Part shown: in pieces, positions 8,556 through 16,396 of the stretch | Position numbering within the stretch: position 1 is the first letter of the stretch | Layout of the letters: the number at the start of each line of letters is the position of its first letter | Assembly (NCBI GenBank): GCA_900299045.1 | Contig: OMIH01000081.1 | Span: forward strand, 1 to 37,161 | Reading direction: 5' to 3' | Source of the DNA: Methylococcaceae bacterium | GTDB taxonomy: Bacteria; Pseudomonadota; Gammaproteobacteria; Methylococcales; Methylomonadaceae | DNA length: 37,161 bases | The notes under the pieces: model-generated | What the model saw: the letters and a program-made list of their open reading frames with translations, nothing else | The model's database searches: none | What the model was told of the DNA's origin: nothing | Position numbers and translations under genes: made by a program

Positions 8556-8584
8556 AAGCGACTTATTTAAGTCGCTTTTTTTTT
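8556..8584 (+). terminator. Orphan intrinsic terminator
   Basis: A perfect 9-bp stem AAGCGACTT / AAGTCGCTT with loop ATTT runs directly into nine T residues. This is a strong Rho-independent terminator for plus-strand RNA. No plus-strand gene lies upstream (the nearest, DUF2797, ends at 6437). On the minus strand the hairpin lacks a T tail, so it would not terminate the lipoprotein gene efficiently. Confidence 0.7.
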
Positions 8585-8587
8585 GCT

Positions 8588-9385
8588 TTAAAATCCAGCC
8601 GCTTTCGATTCTGCTTCAGTAGCTCCCGCTTTATCGCCTTGCATTTCTTTGGCGTGAGCAATTAGTAGCCAGCTGTTTTTCTTGAGTGCATTATCTTTCC
8701 CTGCAAGTAGTGCGGATTTTTTAGCTAAATCTTCGGCTAAAACAGGCTTGGATTGTTTTAAACGCAGTACTGCCAATTTATAGAATAATTCACCATTGCG
8801 CGGTTCGATACGAATTGCACGCTCAATTGCTGCAGCTGCCGATTCCATGTCACCGGATTGGCTACTTTGATTGGCTGTTGCTAATAACGCGTTGACAGCA
8901 GGCGATAGAGGGGTTGTTGACTCTGCGGGTTTAAATTCTGCGGGCGCTGTTGGCGTGGGGGGAGGCGATGGCATTTCAAATTTTGGAATAATACCTGTTG
9001 TTGCTGGTGGTGTTGGCATTAGCAACGGTTTTGAGGGTGCCTGCACTTCAATGACTTTTGGAATACCGTTGTCAATGGAATGAATCGCACCGTCAACAGA
9101 ATTATTGATAGTCGATTTTATAGGAGTTAAAGGTTGTTCAAGTGGCTCAACATGTTTGTCAATTGGTTCAATTACGGGTGTGTAATCTTGAATTGTCTGC
9201 ACTTGGACAACATCGTCAACTTTAGGCGGTGGCGCGACTATGGGCGCAACAGCAACAGGAATAGGCGCATTGTAGGGGTGAACACTACTATATACAGGTG
9301 CTGGTGGCTGTGAACCGTTTAGACCAGTACAGCCTGTTGTCATGAATACGGGCAAAAAACTGCCAACTAACACGGTTTTTTTCAT
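8588..9385 (-). CDS. Proline-rich TPR lipoprotein
   Basis: A predicted outer-membrane or periplasmic lipoprotein of 265 residues. A short signal peptide (MKKTVLVGSF...) ends at a lipobox-like MTTGC with C19 as the acylated residue. Next comes a long proline- and valine-rich low-complexity linker to about residue 155. The C-terminal third has tetratricopeptide-like helices (SGDMESAAAAIERAIRI, GELFYKLAVLRLKQ). I chose the ATG at 9385 because it starts the signal peptide; an ATG at 9427 would place 14 extra residues before it. The gene follows the CheZ-like gene closely and may be co-expressed with it. The specific role is unknown; TPR lipoproteins often act as scaffolds in envelope complexes. 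Confidence 0.7.
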   Translation of the reverse strand: MKKTVLVGSFLPVFMTTGCTGLNGSQPPAPVYSSVHPYNAPIPVAVAPIVAPPPKVDDVVQVQTIQDYTPVIEPIDKHVEPLEQPLTPIKSTINNSVDGAIHSIDNGIPKVIEVQAPSKPLLMPTPPATTGIIPKFEMPSPPPTPTAPAEFKPAESTTPLSPAVNALLATANQSSQSGDMESAAAAIERAIRIEPRNGELFYKLAVLRLKQSKPVLAEDLAKKSALLAGKDNALKKNSWLLIAHAKEMQGDKAGATEAESKAAGF

Positions 9386-9407
9386 AAACGATTGTGTAAA
9401 TGTGATA

Positions 9408-9953
9408 TTAGAATAGTTCAACATCATTGTCTTTTGGCTCTTGTGTTTTCATGAAATTTTTAATGGTAAAAGCTTCTTCAATGGATTTGCCTTCTAAAAT
9501 GGCATCAAACATGATTTTTTCTGATTCCATTGTATAGCGTTCACGAATTTCCATTTGAAATTTATGCCATTCAAACGGGTTATATAAACGATCTGGGTTT
9601 TCAACCAAAGAAGACAAGCCTTTCAAATTTGATGTCACATGATGCAAGCTTTGTTGAAGTCGATCATAGAACTGAAAGGCAACAATTGAGCTTTGAATTT
9701 TATCGCTTGTTTCCATGCAGCATTTAAGTGCTTCATTTCGGATGGGGGTATCCTCTAGCATTTCCAGATGGTTATAAATGGTGCGCATATGTTCAACAAT
9801 GGAGGTAAAATCGTCGGTTAATGTGTCAACTGACGCATCGGCTCTGTTGAGCATATCATCCACTTGCCCAGCGGATAAATTCAATAACTTTGAGGTTTCT
9901 CGTACCTGTGTCCAATCAAGGTCGGGACTAAAAGAGCTGGAATTTTGTGCCAT
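9408..9953 (-). CDS. Helical protein with faint CheZ-like region
   Basis: An all-alpha protein of 181 residues, cytosolic (no signal peptide or membrane segment). The segment SSIVAFQFYDRLQQSLHHV (88-106) resembles the bundle helix of CheZ-like phosphatases, which carry a conserved D/Q pair in a FQDLTGQ-type motif. Here D97 and Q100 occupy a similar pattern, but the overall match is weak. It has no chemotaxis genes around it. I chose the ATG at 9953, preceded by GGTAGA, over a TTG at 9965. The downstream lipoprotein gene starts within about 25 bases of its end. Function unknown; the CheZ resemblance is a lead, not an assignment. Confidence 0.6.
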   Translation of the reverse strand: MAQNSSSFSPDLDWTQVRETSKLLNLSAGQVDDMLNRADASVDTLTDDFTSIVEHMRTIYNHLEMLEDTPIRNEALKCCMETSDKIQSSIVAFQFYDRLQQSLHHVTSNLKGLSSLVENPDRLYNPFEWHKFQMEIRERYTMESEKIMFDAILEGKSIEEAFTIKNFMKTQEPKDNDVELF

Positions 9954-10106
9954 GCAATCTACCAAATAAAAGTGTTAAATCAAAAAAATGAAAGTAGGGC
10001 GAGACGGATTATTGATATGATTCAATAATAAATTAATAACACCCCAATATTTATAGTGTACCTAATAATCTTACGATTGTAACAAATATCAGTAAAACGG
10101 TGTATC

Positions 10107-10910
10107 TTAATGACTATGTATTTCGAGCCATGCTAATTCATTATCTGAAAAACCGGCAGCTCGCCGTAATGTTTGATTAAAACCGCTTTTTAGAGCGCCG
10201 CCTTTATAGTAAGTCAGCAGTAGTGTTTGATAATGGTGTTCACTTTCCACGTTTTGTGTTTGACAGAGGAATTTAAACCATTTTGACCCCAATGCTACAT
10301 GACCAATTTCATCGGTAAGAATGCGCGTTAAAATAGCTACAGCGTCTTCATCACCTAATTGTTTAAATTTTTCGATAAGTGGGGGAGTCACATCTAAACC
10401 ATGTGCCTCCATGCAACGTGGAATGAGCGCTAAACGTACAAGTATATCGTGCGAGGTATCTTGCGCTAAATCCCATAAACCACTGTGCGCAGGGAGATCG
10501 CCATAATCACTATGCGCTGCCTTTAACCGTGCGCGTAGTAAAGAAAAATGCTGTGCTTCTTCATCGGCAACGCGTAGCCAATCACGATAAAATTCATCAG
10601 GTAAACCACGAAAACGGTAAATAATATCCCATGCAAGATAAATAGCGACGAATTCAACATGCGCAATCGCATGAAAAAACGCGCAAAGACCTGCAGGTGT
10701 GGTGAGCTTTCGTCGTGGCATGTCACGCGGTGCGAGAAGAATGGGGTGCTCGGGAAATGACACTTCCTCAATTGGGCGCACGATATCGCTTGACGTAAAT
10801 TGTAACACGCCTTCTTGCGCGTATTGTTGCGCTTCGTGGGTTAGGGAGAGTAGTTGCTCTACGGTACTGTCGTGAAGGCAAGCGTGAGCATAATCAAAAA
10901 TATTTGGCAC
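10107..10910 (-). CDS. DUF455 family ferritin-like protein
   Basis: A conserved protein of 267 residues of the DUF455 family, distantly related to ferritin-like diiron proteins. Possible metal ligands are E86 (HVEFVA), E117 or E118 with H121 (ADEEAQHF), E169 (MEAHG), and E201 with H204 (DEIGHVALG). This is the four-helix pattern of two ExxH-type pairs plus two lone glutamates. The GTG start lies three bases after the mtnP stop, so the two are almost certainly one transcript. The substrate is unknown. The linkage to mtnP suggests a role around methylthio-purine or SAM by-product metabolism, which is only inference. Confidence 0.82.
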   Translation of the reverse strand: MPNIFDYAHACLHDSTVEQLLSLTHEAQQYAQEGVLQFTSSDIVRPIEEVSFPEHPILLAPRDMPRRKLTTPAGLCAFFHAIAHVEFVAIYLAWDIIYRFRGLPDEFYRDWLRVADEEAQHFSLLRARLKAAHSDYGDLPAHSGLWDLAQDTSHDILVRLALIPRCMEAHGLDVTPPLIEKFKQLGDEDAVAILTRILTDEIGHVALGSKWFKFLCQTQNVESEHHYQTLLLTYYKGGALKSGFNQTLRRAAGFSDNELAWLEIHSH

Positions 10911-10913
10911 GGT

Positions 10914-11654
10914 TTAATAAGTAGCAATAAAGGCTTGAAGTAATGCACCGGCATTGATCATGCCGTGATGTAGATTTTCTTCAATTTCTGCCATGGTAAT
11001 TTCTCCCGCTGTTTTGCCAGCTCCCCAGTTAGCAACCACGGCAATACTAGCGTAATTGATGCCTATTTCTTTGGCTAATACGGCTTCGGGCATTCCTGTC
11101 ATGCCAACAAGGTCGCAACCATCGCGTTCCATACGCGTGATTTCTGCAGCTGATTCGAGTCGAGGACCTTGTGTACTGCCGTATGTTCCAATAGGACTGA
11201 CTTTCAAGTTGATTGTTGCAGCGCAGTGAATTAACGCAGCACGCAATTTTTGACTGTAGGGGTGGCTAAAATCAATATGTGTGACATTTCCGTCGTTACC
11301 ATCAAAAAAAGTATGCTCTCGTCCATAAGTGTAATCAATAATTTGATCAGGGATGGCAATGTGCGCTGGTTGCATATTGGTGGTAATACCACCAACGGCG
11401 GCAACAGCAATAATATCTTGAATGCCTAACTCTTTGAGTGCCCACAAATTCGCGCGATAATTAATTTTATGTGGCGGAATCGTATGCGGATTACCGTGCC
11501 TTGCGAGAAAAACAACTTGTTTTTGATGAATGTCACCGATTAAAAAATCGGCAGAAGGATTGCCATAGGGCGTGTTGACAGTTTCACGATGTGTGATGTT
11601 GAGAGCGGCAAGTTGACCAAGTCCAGTACCACCGATAATCGCTAATGTTGCCAT
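10914..11654 (-). CDS. mtnP: Methylthioadenosine/methylthioinosine phosphorylase
   Basis: A purine nucleoside phosphorylase-family enzyme of 246 residues that splits 5'-methylthio-nucleosides from SAM metabolism into base and methylthioribose-1-phosphate. It shows GGTG (8-11), RHG (52-54, phosphate site) and GMTGMPEA (184-191, ribose/base site). The base-site region reads VVANWGAGKTAGEITM and lacks the TDYD-type aspartates of human MTA phosphorylase. As in the Pseudomonas enzyme PA3004, this favours methylthioinosine as substrate (inference from family knowledge). A GGGG ribosome binding site precedes the ATG. DUF455 follows three bases later. Confidence 0.88.
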   Translation of the reverse strand: MATLAIIGGTGLGQLAALNITHRETVNTPYGNPSADFLIGDIHQKQVVFLARHGNPHTIPPHKINYRANLWALKELGIQDIIAVAAVGGITTNMQPAHIAIPDQIIDYTYGREHTFFDGNDGNVTHIDFSHPYSQKLRAALIHCAATINLKVSPIGTYGSTQGPRLESAAEITRMERDGCDLVGMTGMPEAVLAKEIGINYASIAVVANWGAGKTAGEITMAEIEENLHHGMINAGALLQAFIATY

Positions 11655-11690
11655 GATTTCCCCTAATGCTATTTTAATTCTTAGATGATG

Positions 11691-11696
11691 TATAAT
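11691..11696 (+). promoter_or_regulatory. Possible -10 box of the ComEA-like gene
   Basis: A perfect TATAAT lies 40 bases before the ATG in the short divergent gap from mtnP. No good -35 is seen at 17-18 bases upstream. Confidence 0.35.
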
Positions 11697-11735
11697 TCCA
11701 CTCAGCTTGTTTTAAAACGATAAACAGTGGACATG

Positions 11736-12017
11736 ATGAAAAAATTGCTTATTTTAACACTTTTATTTTCAACGCACATCGTTGCTTCGCCTGTTAATAT
11801 TAACACAGCTGATGCACAAAAAATTGCAGATTCACTCAAAATGATTGGCGAAAAGAAAGCGCAATCAATCATCGAATACCGCGCAAAGAACGGTACATTT
11901 AAAAATGTTGATGATCTGAAAAAAGTGACGGGTATTGGTGACAAAATTATCGAAAAAAATAAAGACGATATTTTGTTTGTAGACACATTAACCTCAATAA
12001 CACCCGTTAAAAAATAG
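11736..12017 (+). CDS. ComEA-type secreted helix-hairpin-helix protein
   Basis: A small exported DNA-binding protein of 93 residues. A signal peptide (MKKLLILTLLFSTHIVASPV, cleavage likely near residue 18) is followed by two helix-hairpin-helix motifs: VNINTADAQKIADSLKMIG (about 20-38) and FKNVDDLKKVTGIGDKIIE (55-73). ComEA proteins bind incoming DNA in the periplasm during natural transformation. Short gammaproteobacterial versions also occur in species not known to be competent. The ATG at 11733 or a GTG at 11727 are alternative starts; 11736 has the best spacing to GTGG. It stands alone, with a terminator 1 base after the stop. Confidence 0.85.
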   Translation: MKKLLILTLLFSTHIVASPVNINTADAQKIADSLKMIGEKKAQSIIEYRAKNGTFKNVDDLKKVTGIGDKIIEKNKDDILFVDTLTSITPVKK

Positions 12018-12055
12018 AAACGGTGCTCCTCAATGTCAATTGGAGCGCCGTTTTT
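12018..12055. terminator. Bidirectional terminator between ComEA-like gene and rho
   Basis: Stem AAACGGTGCTCC / GGAGCGCCGTTT, 12 pairs including one G-U wobble, with a 12-base loop and TTTTT on the plus side. On the minus strand the hairpin is followed by CTATTTTTT, so it can end rho transcripts as well. Confidence 0.8.
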
Positions 12056-12063
12056 CGTCTTTT

Positions 12064-13320
12064 TTAACGTTTCATGGATTCGAAAAATTCACTGTTTGTT
12101 TTAAAGTCTTTGAGTTTACCGATAAGAAATTCTGATGCAGCCGTTTCGTCCATTGGCTGCAGAATTTTGCGTAAAATCCATGTTTTCTGCAACGTATCTG
12201 CATCGACTAAATATTCTTCACGACGTGTACCAGAACGATTGATATTTATTGCAGGATAAATGCGTTTTTCAGCAATTTTGCGATCAAGATGCAACTCCAT
12301 GTTTCCTGTGCCTTTGAACTCTTCAAAAATCACATCATCCATTTTTGAGCCTGTATCTACAAGCGCCGTAGCAATAATGGTTAAACTACCGCCTTCTTCA
12401 ATGTTTCGTGCAGCACCAAAAAAGCGTTTAGGTTTTTCAAGTGCATTGGCGTCAATACCGCCAGTGAGAATTTTTCCTGAAGAGGGAACGACGGTATTGT
12501 AAGCGCGTGCTAAACGGGTAATGGAGTCGAGTAAAATGACAACATCGTGTTTGTGCTCAACTAATCGACGTGCTTTTTCAATCACCATTTCAGCAACTTG
12601 CACATGGCGTGTGGCAGGTTCATCAAATGTACTGGAAATGACCTCACCGCGAACACAGCGCTCCATCTCTGTGACTTCTTCAGGTCGTTCATCAATGAGC
12701 AAGACAATCAAATAACATTCTGGATTTCGCTCAGTAATCGCTTGCGCTAAACTTTGCAAAATCATTGTTTTTCCTGCTTTTGGAGGAGAAACAATTAAAC
12801 CACGCTGTCCTTTGCCAATGGGCGCAATTAAATCAATCATGCGTCCGGTTAAATCTTCACTGGTGCCATTGCCTTGTTCTAATACAAATCGTTGGTGCGC
12901 AAATAATGGCGTTAGATTCGAGAAAGTGATTTTATTTTTGGTGTTTTCGGGTGGCTCAAAGTTAATTTGATCCACTTTTAACATGGCAAAATAGCGTTCG
13001 TTATCTTTTGGTGGGCGAATTTTACCCGTAATGGTGTCACCTGTTTTTAAGGAAAAACGACGAATTTGACTGGGTGATACATAAATATCATCGGGACCTG
13101 CGAGATACGAACAGCCAGGTGTGCGCAAAAAACCAAAACCATCTTGAAGAATTTCCAAGACACCGTCACCGGAAATGTCGTCACCTGCTTTGGCTTGTTT
13201 TTTCAAAATGGCGAAAATCAAGTCTTGTTTGCGGGATCTCGCGACATTTTCTAGACCAAGAGATTCAGCAATTTCGATAACTTCACTGATTTGTTTTAGT
13301 TTTAATTCGGTAAGATTCAT
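12064..13320 (-). CDS. rho: Transcription termination factor Rho
   Basis: A hexameric RNA-dependent ATPase helicase that releases RNA polymerase from untranslated transcripts. The protein is 418 residues, the standard short-form length. The N-terminal domain starts MNLTELK, and the cold-shock-like RNA site has DGFGFLR (60-66). The Walker A motif is SPPKAGKT (178-185) and the Walker B is [16 protein letters not shown]. The C-terminus ends normally. It has a leader of about 115 nt from a plausible promoter at 13443-13472, which fits the known attenuation of rho by its own product in E. coli. The usual upstream neighbour trxA is absent. Confidence 0.98.
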   Translation of the reverse strand: MNLTELKLKQISEVIEIAESLGLENVARSRKQDLIFAILKKQAKAGDDISGDGVLEILQDGFGFLRTPGCSYLAGPDDIYVSPSQIRRFSLKTGDTITGKIRPPKDNERYFAMLKVDQINFEPPENTKNKITFSNLTPLFAHQRFVLEQGNGTSEDLTGRMIDLIAPIGKGQRGLIVSPPKAGKTMILQSLAQAITERNPECYLIVLLIDERPEEVTEMERCVRGEVISSTFDEPATRHVQVAEMVIEKARRLVEHKHDVVILLDSITRLARAYNTVVPSSGKILTGGIDANALEKPKRFFGAARNIEEGGSLTIIATALVDTGSKMDDVIFEEFKGTGNMELHLDRKIAEKRIYPAININRSGTRREEYLVDADTLQKTWILRKILQPMDETAASEFLIGKLKDFKTNSEFFESMKR

Positions 13321-13632
13321 AAAAGACAGCTCAAAAGAAAGGAAGCGTTAGGAAATAAATTCGCAACGGGGGGTATAAAAAGAAAATTATAAGGATATTA
13401 ATGAAATGATATGCTTGAACACGCACGAGTGTGAGTTGATGAATTATAACGTAATCAACCTTTATCGTCCAACCTAAATATACAAAAATGTACGGTGAAT
13501 AGCGATATTGTGTTACATTTTACAGTACTTAACGCATATATTAAAGGCAAAGGTTTGCCTATTTTGTGATAATTTTTGTTTTTTTATTAAGTAGTTATCA
13601 CTTTAATTTAAAATAACTGTAAAAATAATTAC
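13321..13632. promoter_or_regulatory. 312-base divergent regulatory region of rho and ntrC
   Basis: The longest gene-free stretch of the window. It holds the rho leader and promoter on the minus side. Two inverted repeats lie on the ntrC side: AGGCAAA-GG-TTTGCCT (13545-13560) and GTGATAA (13566-13572) paired with TTATCAC (13595-13601). No ORF, tRNA or sigma-54 site is seen. The repeats could be operators, but AT-richness makes chance occurrence possible. Confidence 0.5.
13443..13472 (-). promoter_or_regulatory. Predicted sigma-70 promoter of rho
   Basis: On the minus strand, -35 TTGGAC (13467-13472), an 18-base spacer and a perfect -10 TATAAT (13443-13448). A start near 13436 would give a leader of about 115 nt. 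Confidence 0.5.
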
Positions 13633-15054
13633 ATGAACGAATTAGAGACTGTTTGGATTGTAGATGATGATAAATCCATTCGTTGGGTGATGGAAAAAGC
13701 CTTGCAAAAGGCGGCGATGACAACGCGCAGTTTTATTAACGCGCAGGAACTGCTCATCGCATTAGGACATGGCACATTGCCCGATGTGTTAATTACCGAT
13801 ATTCGAATGTCGAATATGAATGGATTGGAATTACTTGAAGAGATTCAGCTGTCATACCCACAATTACCTGTCATTGTGATGACAGCTTATTCTGATTTAG
13901 ACAGTGCGGTGGCTGCGTTTCATGGCGGTGCATTTGACTATTTACCAAAACCGTTTGATATTCAAGAGGTGGTTGATCTTGCGCGTCGTGCTTGTGTGCA
14001 CTCTCGGCAGCAGCGACGTATTGCAGAAAATCCGATTACATTAAAATCCAATGCTATTGCGGACATTATTGGCGAAGCACCTGCGATGCAAGAAGTTTTT
14101 CGTGCTATTGGACGTTTAGCACGTTCTCAAATTACCGTGCTCATCAATGGCGAATCGGGTACGGGTAAAGAATTAGTTGCAAAAGCACTTCATCGCCACA
14201 GTCCACGCAGTGAAAAGCCTTTTATTGCGCTAAATATGGCGGCTATTCCAAAAGACTTAATGGAGTCTGAATTGTTTGGTCATGAAAAAGGTGCTTTCAC
14301 TGGCGCTGTTCAGCGAAGAGCTGGGCGATTTGAACAGGCGAATGGTGGAACGCTATTTTTAGATGAAATTGGAGATATGCCTGCGGAATTGCAAACGCGT
14401 TTGTTGCGCGTTTTAGCGGACGGTGAGTTTTATCCTATTGGTGCGTATGCTTCGATAAAAGTCGATGTGCGAATTATAGCTGCGACACATCAAGATTTAG
14501 AGGTACTGGTTGAGCAGGGGCGTTTTCGGGAAGATTTATTTCATCGACTCAATGTCATTCGTATTCATATTCCCCCGCTACGCGATAGAAAAGAAGATAT
14601 TCCATTGCTTTTGCAGTATTTTCTCCAGCAAGCGGCAAATGAATTGGAGATGGAAGTGAAAACAGTCAACCCCGAAGCACTTGGGTTACTGGTTGCACTA
14701 GATTGGCGAGGTAATGTGCGGCAACTCGAAAATATGTGTCGCTGGCTAACCGTCATGGCATCAGGGAGAGAAATCCACTTACACGATTTGCCATCAGAAC
14801 TGTTGGTAAATAGCGAAAAAAGTTCACCAAGTGACGATTGGCAACATGTATTGCGTCTTGATATCGAGTACCATCTGCGCAATAAAACCGCTGAAATTGC
14901 CAAACATATTATTCCCGAAGTAGAACGTATTTTAATTAAGGCAGCACTCGATTTTACAGGTAATAAACGCCATGAAGCCGCGGTTTTATTGGGTTATGGG
15001 CGAAATACATTAACGCGAAAAGTAAATGAGTTGCGCATTGATGTGATGGATTAA
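13633..15054 (+). CDS. ntrC: Nitrogen regulation response regulator NtrC
   Basis: A sigma-54-dependent activator of nitrogen-limitation genes, 473 residues. The receiver domain has D11-D13, phospho-site D56 in LITDIRM, and a PKPF motif near 106. The AAA+ domain has Walker A GESGTGKE, the sigma-54 contact loop GAFTGA within [14 protein letters not shown], Walker [12 protein letters not shown] and the R-finger region DLFHRLNV. The C-terminal Fis-type helix-turn-helix reads [21 protein letters not shown], close to the classic NtrC sequence, which separates it from other sigma-54 activators. No ribosome binding site is obvious. The usual neighbours glnA and ntrB are not beside it, so its kinase must be encoded elsewhere. 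Confidence 0.9.
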   Translation: MNELETVWIVDDDKSIRWVMEKALQKAAMTTRSFINAQELLIALGHGTLPDVLITDIRMSNMNGLELLEEIQLSYPQLPVIVMTAYSDLDSAVAAFHGGAFDYLPKPFDIQEVVDLARRACVHSRQQRRIAENPITLKSNAIADIIGEAPAMQEVFRAIGRLARSQITVLINGESGTGKELVAKALHRHSPRSEKPFIALNMAAIPKDLMESELFGHEKGAFTGAVQRRAGRFEQANGGTLFLDEIGDMPAELQTRLLRVLADGEFYPIGAYASIKVDVRIIAATHQDLEVLVEQGRFREDLFHRLNVIRIHIPPLRDRKEDIPLLLQYFLQQAANELEMEVKTVNPEALGLLVALDWRGNVRQLENMCRWLTVMASGREIHLHDLPSELLVNSEKSSPSDDWQHVLRLDIEYHLRNKTAEIAKHIIPEVERILIKAALDFTGNKRHEAAVLLGYGRNTLTRKVNELRIDVMD

Positions 15055-15071
15055 ATAAAAAATGTTTCCTG

Positions 15072-15097
15072 TCACACGCACTGCAAAGATAGTGTGA
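15072..15097. repeat. Inverted repeat between ntrC and the OsmC-like gene
   Basis: Arms TCACAC (15072-15077) and GTGTGA (15092-15097), 14 bases apart, with an alternative inner pairing CACT / AGTG. There is no T tract behind it, so it is more likely an operator-like element for the OsmC-speD pair than a terminator. Confidence 0.3.
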
Positions 15098-15131
15098 TAC
15101 CATTCAGCGCATTTTTATATGAGGATTTTAT

Positions 15132-15551
15132 ATGCAAGCAACAGTGAAATGGGTTGATGGCATGATGTTTTTGGGTGAATCGGGCAGTGGTCATACCGTT
15201 GTAATGGACGGACCACCTGATCATGGCGGACGCAATATGGGAATACGCCCCATGGAAATGCTCCTACTTGGTATGGGTGGTTGCTCATCTTTTGATGTAG
15301 TGCAAATTTTACAAAAAGGGCGCAATGAGTTAGTGAGCTGCGTGGCGCAATTAAGCGCTGAACGTGTTGATGCAATCCCCAGTGTGTTTAGTAAAATTCA
15401 TATCCATTTCGTCATCAGTGGACGTGATTTAAAAAACGCGGTAGTGGAACGTGCTGTTAAGTTATCGGCGGAAAAATATTGTTCTGCGTCAATTATGTTG
15501 GCAAACGCAGGGGTAGAGATTACGCATGATTTTGAAGTTATCGAGGTTTAA
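15132..15551 (+). CDS. OsmC/YhfA-family protein
   Basis: An OsmC-like protein of 139 residues. Family members reduce organic hydroperoxides with two reactive cysteines. Here C51 in MGGCSSFDV and C117 in [10 protein letters not shown] are both present at the usual separation. The sequence is of the YhfA branch, whose true substrate is not known. A GAGG ribosome binding site precedes the ATG. It is followed after five bases by speD. The OsmC-speD pairing is seen in other gammaproteobacteria such as pseudomonads, as far as I recall, and suggests co-expression. Confidence 0.85.
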   Translation: MQATVKWVDGMMFLGESGSGHTVVMDGPPDHGGRNMGIRPMEMLLLGMGGCSSFDVVQILQKGRNELVSCVAQLSAERVDAIPSVFSKIHIHFVISGRDLKNAVVERAVKLSAEKYCSASIMLANAGVEITHDFEVIEV

Positions 15552-15556
15552 TTAAG

Positions 15557-16354
15557 TTGAATACGAAATTGCAATTACACGGCTTTAACAATTTAACAAA
15601 GTCGTTAAGTTTTAACATTTATGACATTTGCTATGCACCCGCCGAGCAGCAACAGGCGTATATCGAGTATATTGACGAAGCGTATAACGCAGATAAATTG
15701 ACACAAATTTTAAAAAATGTAGCAGATATTATCGGTGCTCAAGTATTAAATATCGCTCGCCAAGATTATGATCCTCAAGGCGCAAGTGTTACGATGTTAA
15801 TTTCGGAAGGCGACTCGCCACCTCCGCCTAATATGAACAGTCAGTCACCAGGGCCGCTATTATCTGAAACAGTTTTAGCACACCTAGATAAAAGCCATAT
15901 TACGGTGCACACTTACCCAGAAAGCCATCCAGACAATGGAATTAGTACCTTTAGAGCGGATATTGACGTATCAACGTGTGGAAAAATCTCACCACTTAAA
16001 GCGCTTAATTATTTAATTCACAGTTTTGAATCCGATGTGGTAACGATGGATTATCGTGTGCGTGGATTTACACGCGACATTTCAGGTAAAAAACACTATA
16101 TTGATCATGATATTACGTCTATTCAGAATTACATTGCTTTAGATACGCAAAACAGTTATCAAATGATTGATGTGAATGTGTATCAAGAAAATATTTTCCA
16201 CACTAAAATGATGCTCAAAAATAGCGCACTGGAAAATTATTTGTTTGAGAAAGAATGTAACTTATCTAGTGAGCAAAAACTCGAAATTGAGAAAAAAGTC
16301 GATAAAGAAGTCACCGAAATTTTCTACGGTCGCAACTACCGTCAACAAGAATAA
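15557..16354 (+). CDS. speD: S-adenosylmethionine decarboxylase proenzyme
   Basis: Makes decarboxylated SAM, the aminopropyl donor for spermidine. The protein is 265 residues, nearly the E. coli length and similar throughout. The proenzyme self-cleaves between K112 and S113 ([13 protein letters not shown]), and the serine becomes the pyruvoyl cofactor. The proton-donor cysteine is C141 in [16 protein letters not shown]. The start is an unusual TTG, chosen because it gives [17 protein letters not shown], which aligns with the E. coli N-terminus, and because GAGG lies 10 bases upstream. speE is not in the window. Use of dcSAM releases methylthioadenosine, the kind of product handled by mtnP at 10914. 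Confidence 0.95.
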   Translation: MNTKLQLHGFNNLTKSLSFNIYDICYAPAEQQQAYIEYIDEAYNADKLTQILKNVADIIGAQVLNIARQDYDPQGASVTMLISEGDSPPPPNMNSQSPGPLLSETVLAHLDKSHITVHTYPESHPDNGISTFRADIDVSTCGKISPLKALNYLIHSFESDVVTMDYRVRGFTRDISGKKHYIDHDITSIQNYIALDTQNSYQMIDVNVYQENIFHTKMMLKNSALENYLFEKECNLSSEQKLEIEKKVDKEVTEIFYGRNYRQQE

Positions 16355-16396
16355 ACGGCATTATTCAAGTCAACGGTTAGGGTATTTTTAATCTTT

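Noticed and set aside
11702-11986. Minus-strand open frame of 94 codons opposite the ComEA-like gene
   Set aside because: It is the complement of a clear helix-hairpin-helix gene with a signal peptide, and has no recognisable motif of its own.
13566-13601. GTGATAA / TTATCAC as an FNR or CRP site
   Set aside because: The 22-base gap is far too wide for the 4-6 base spacer of those sites.
15072-15097. Terminator of ntrC
   Set aside because: The hairpin is weak and no T tract follows it.
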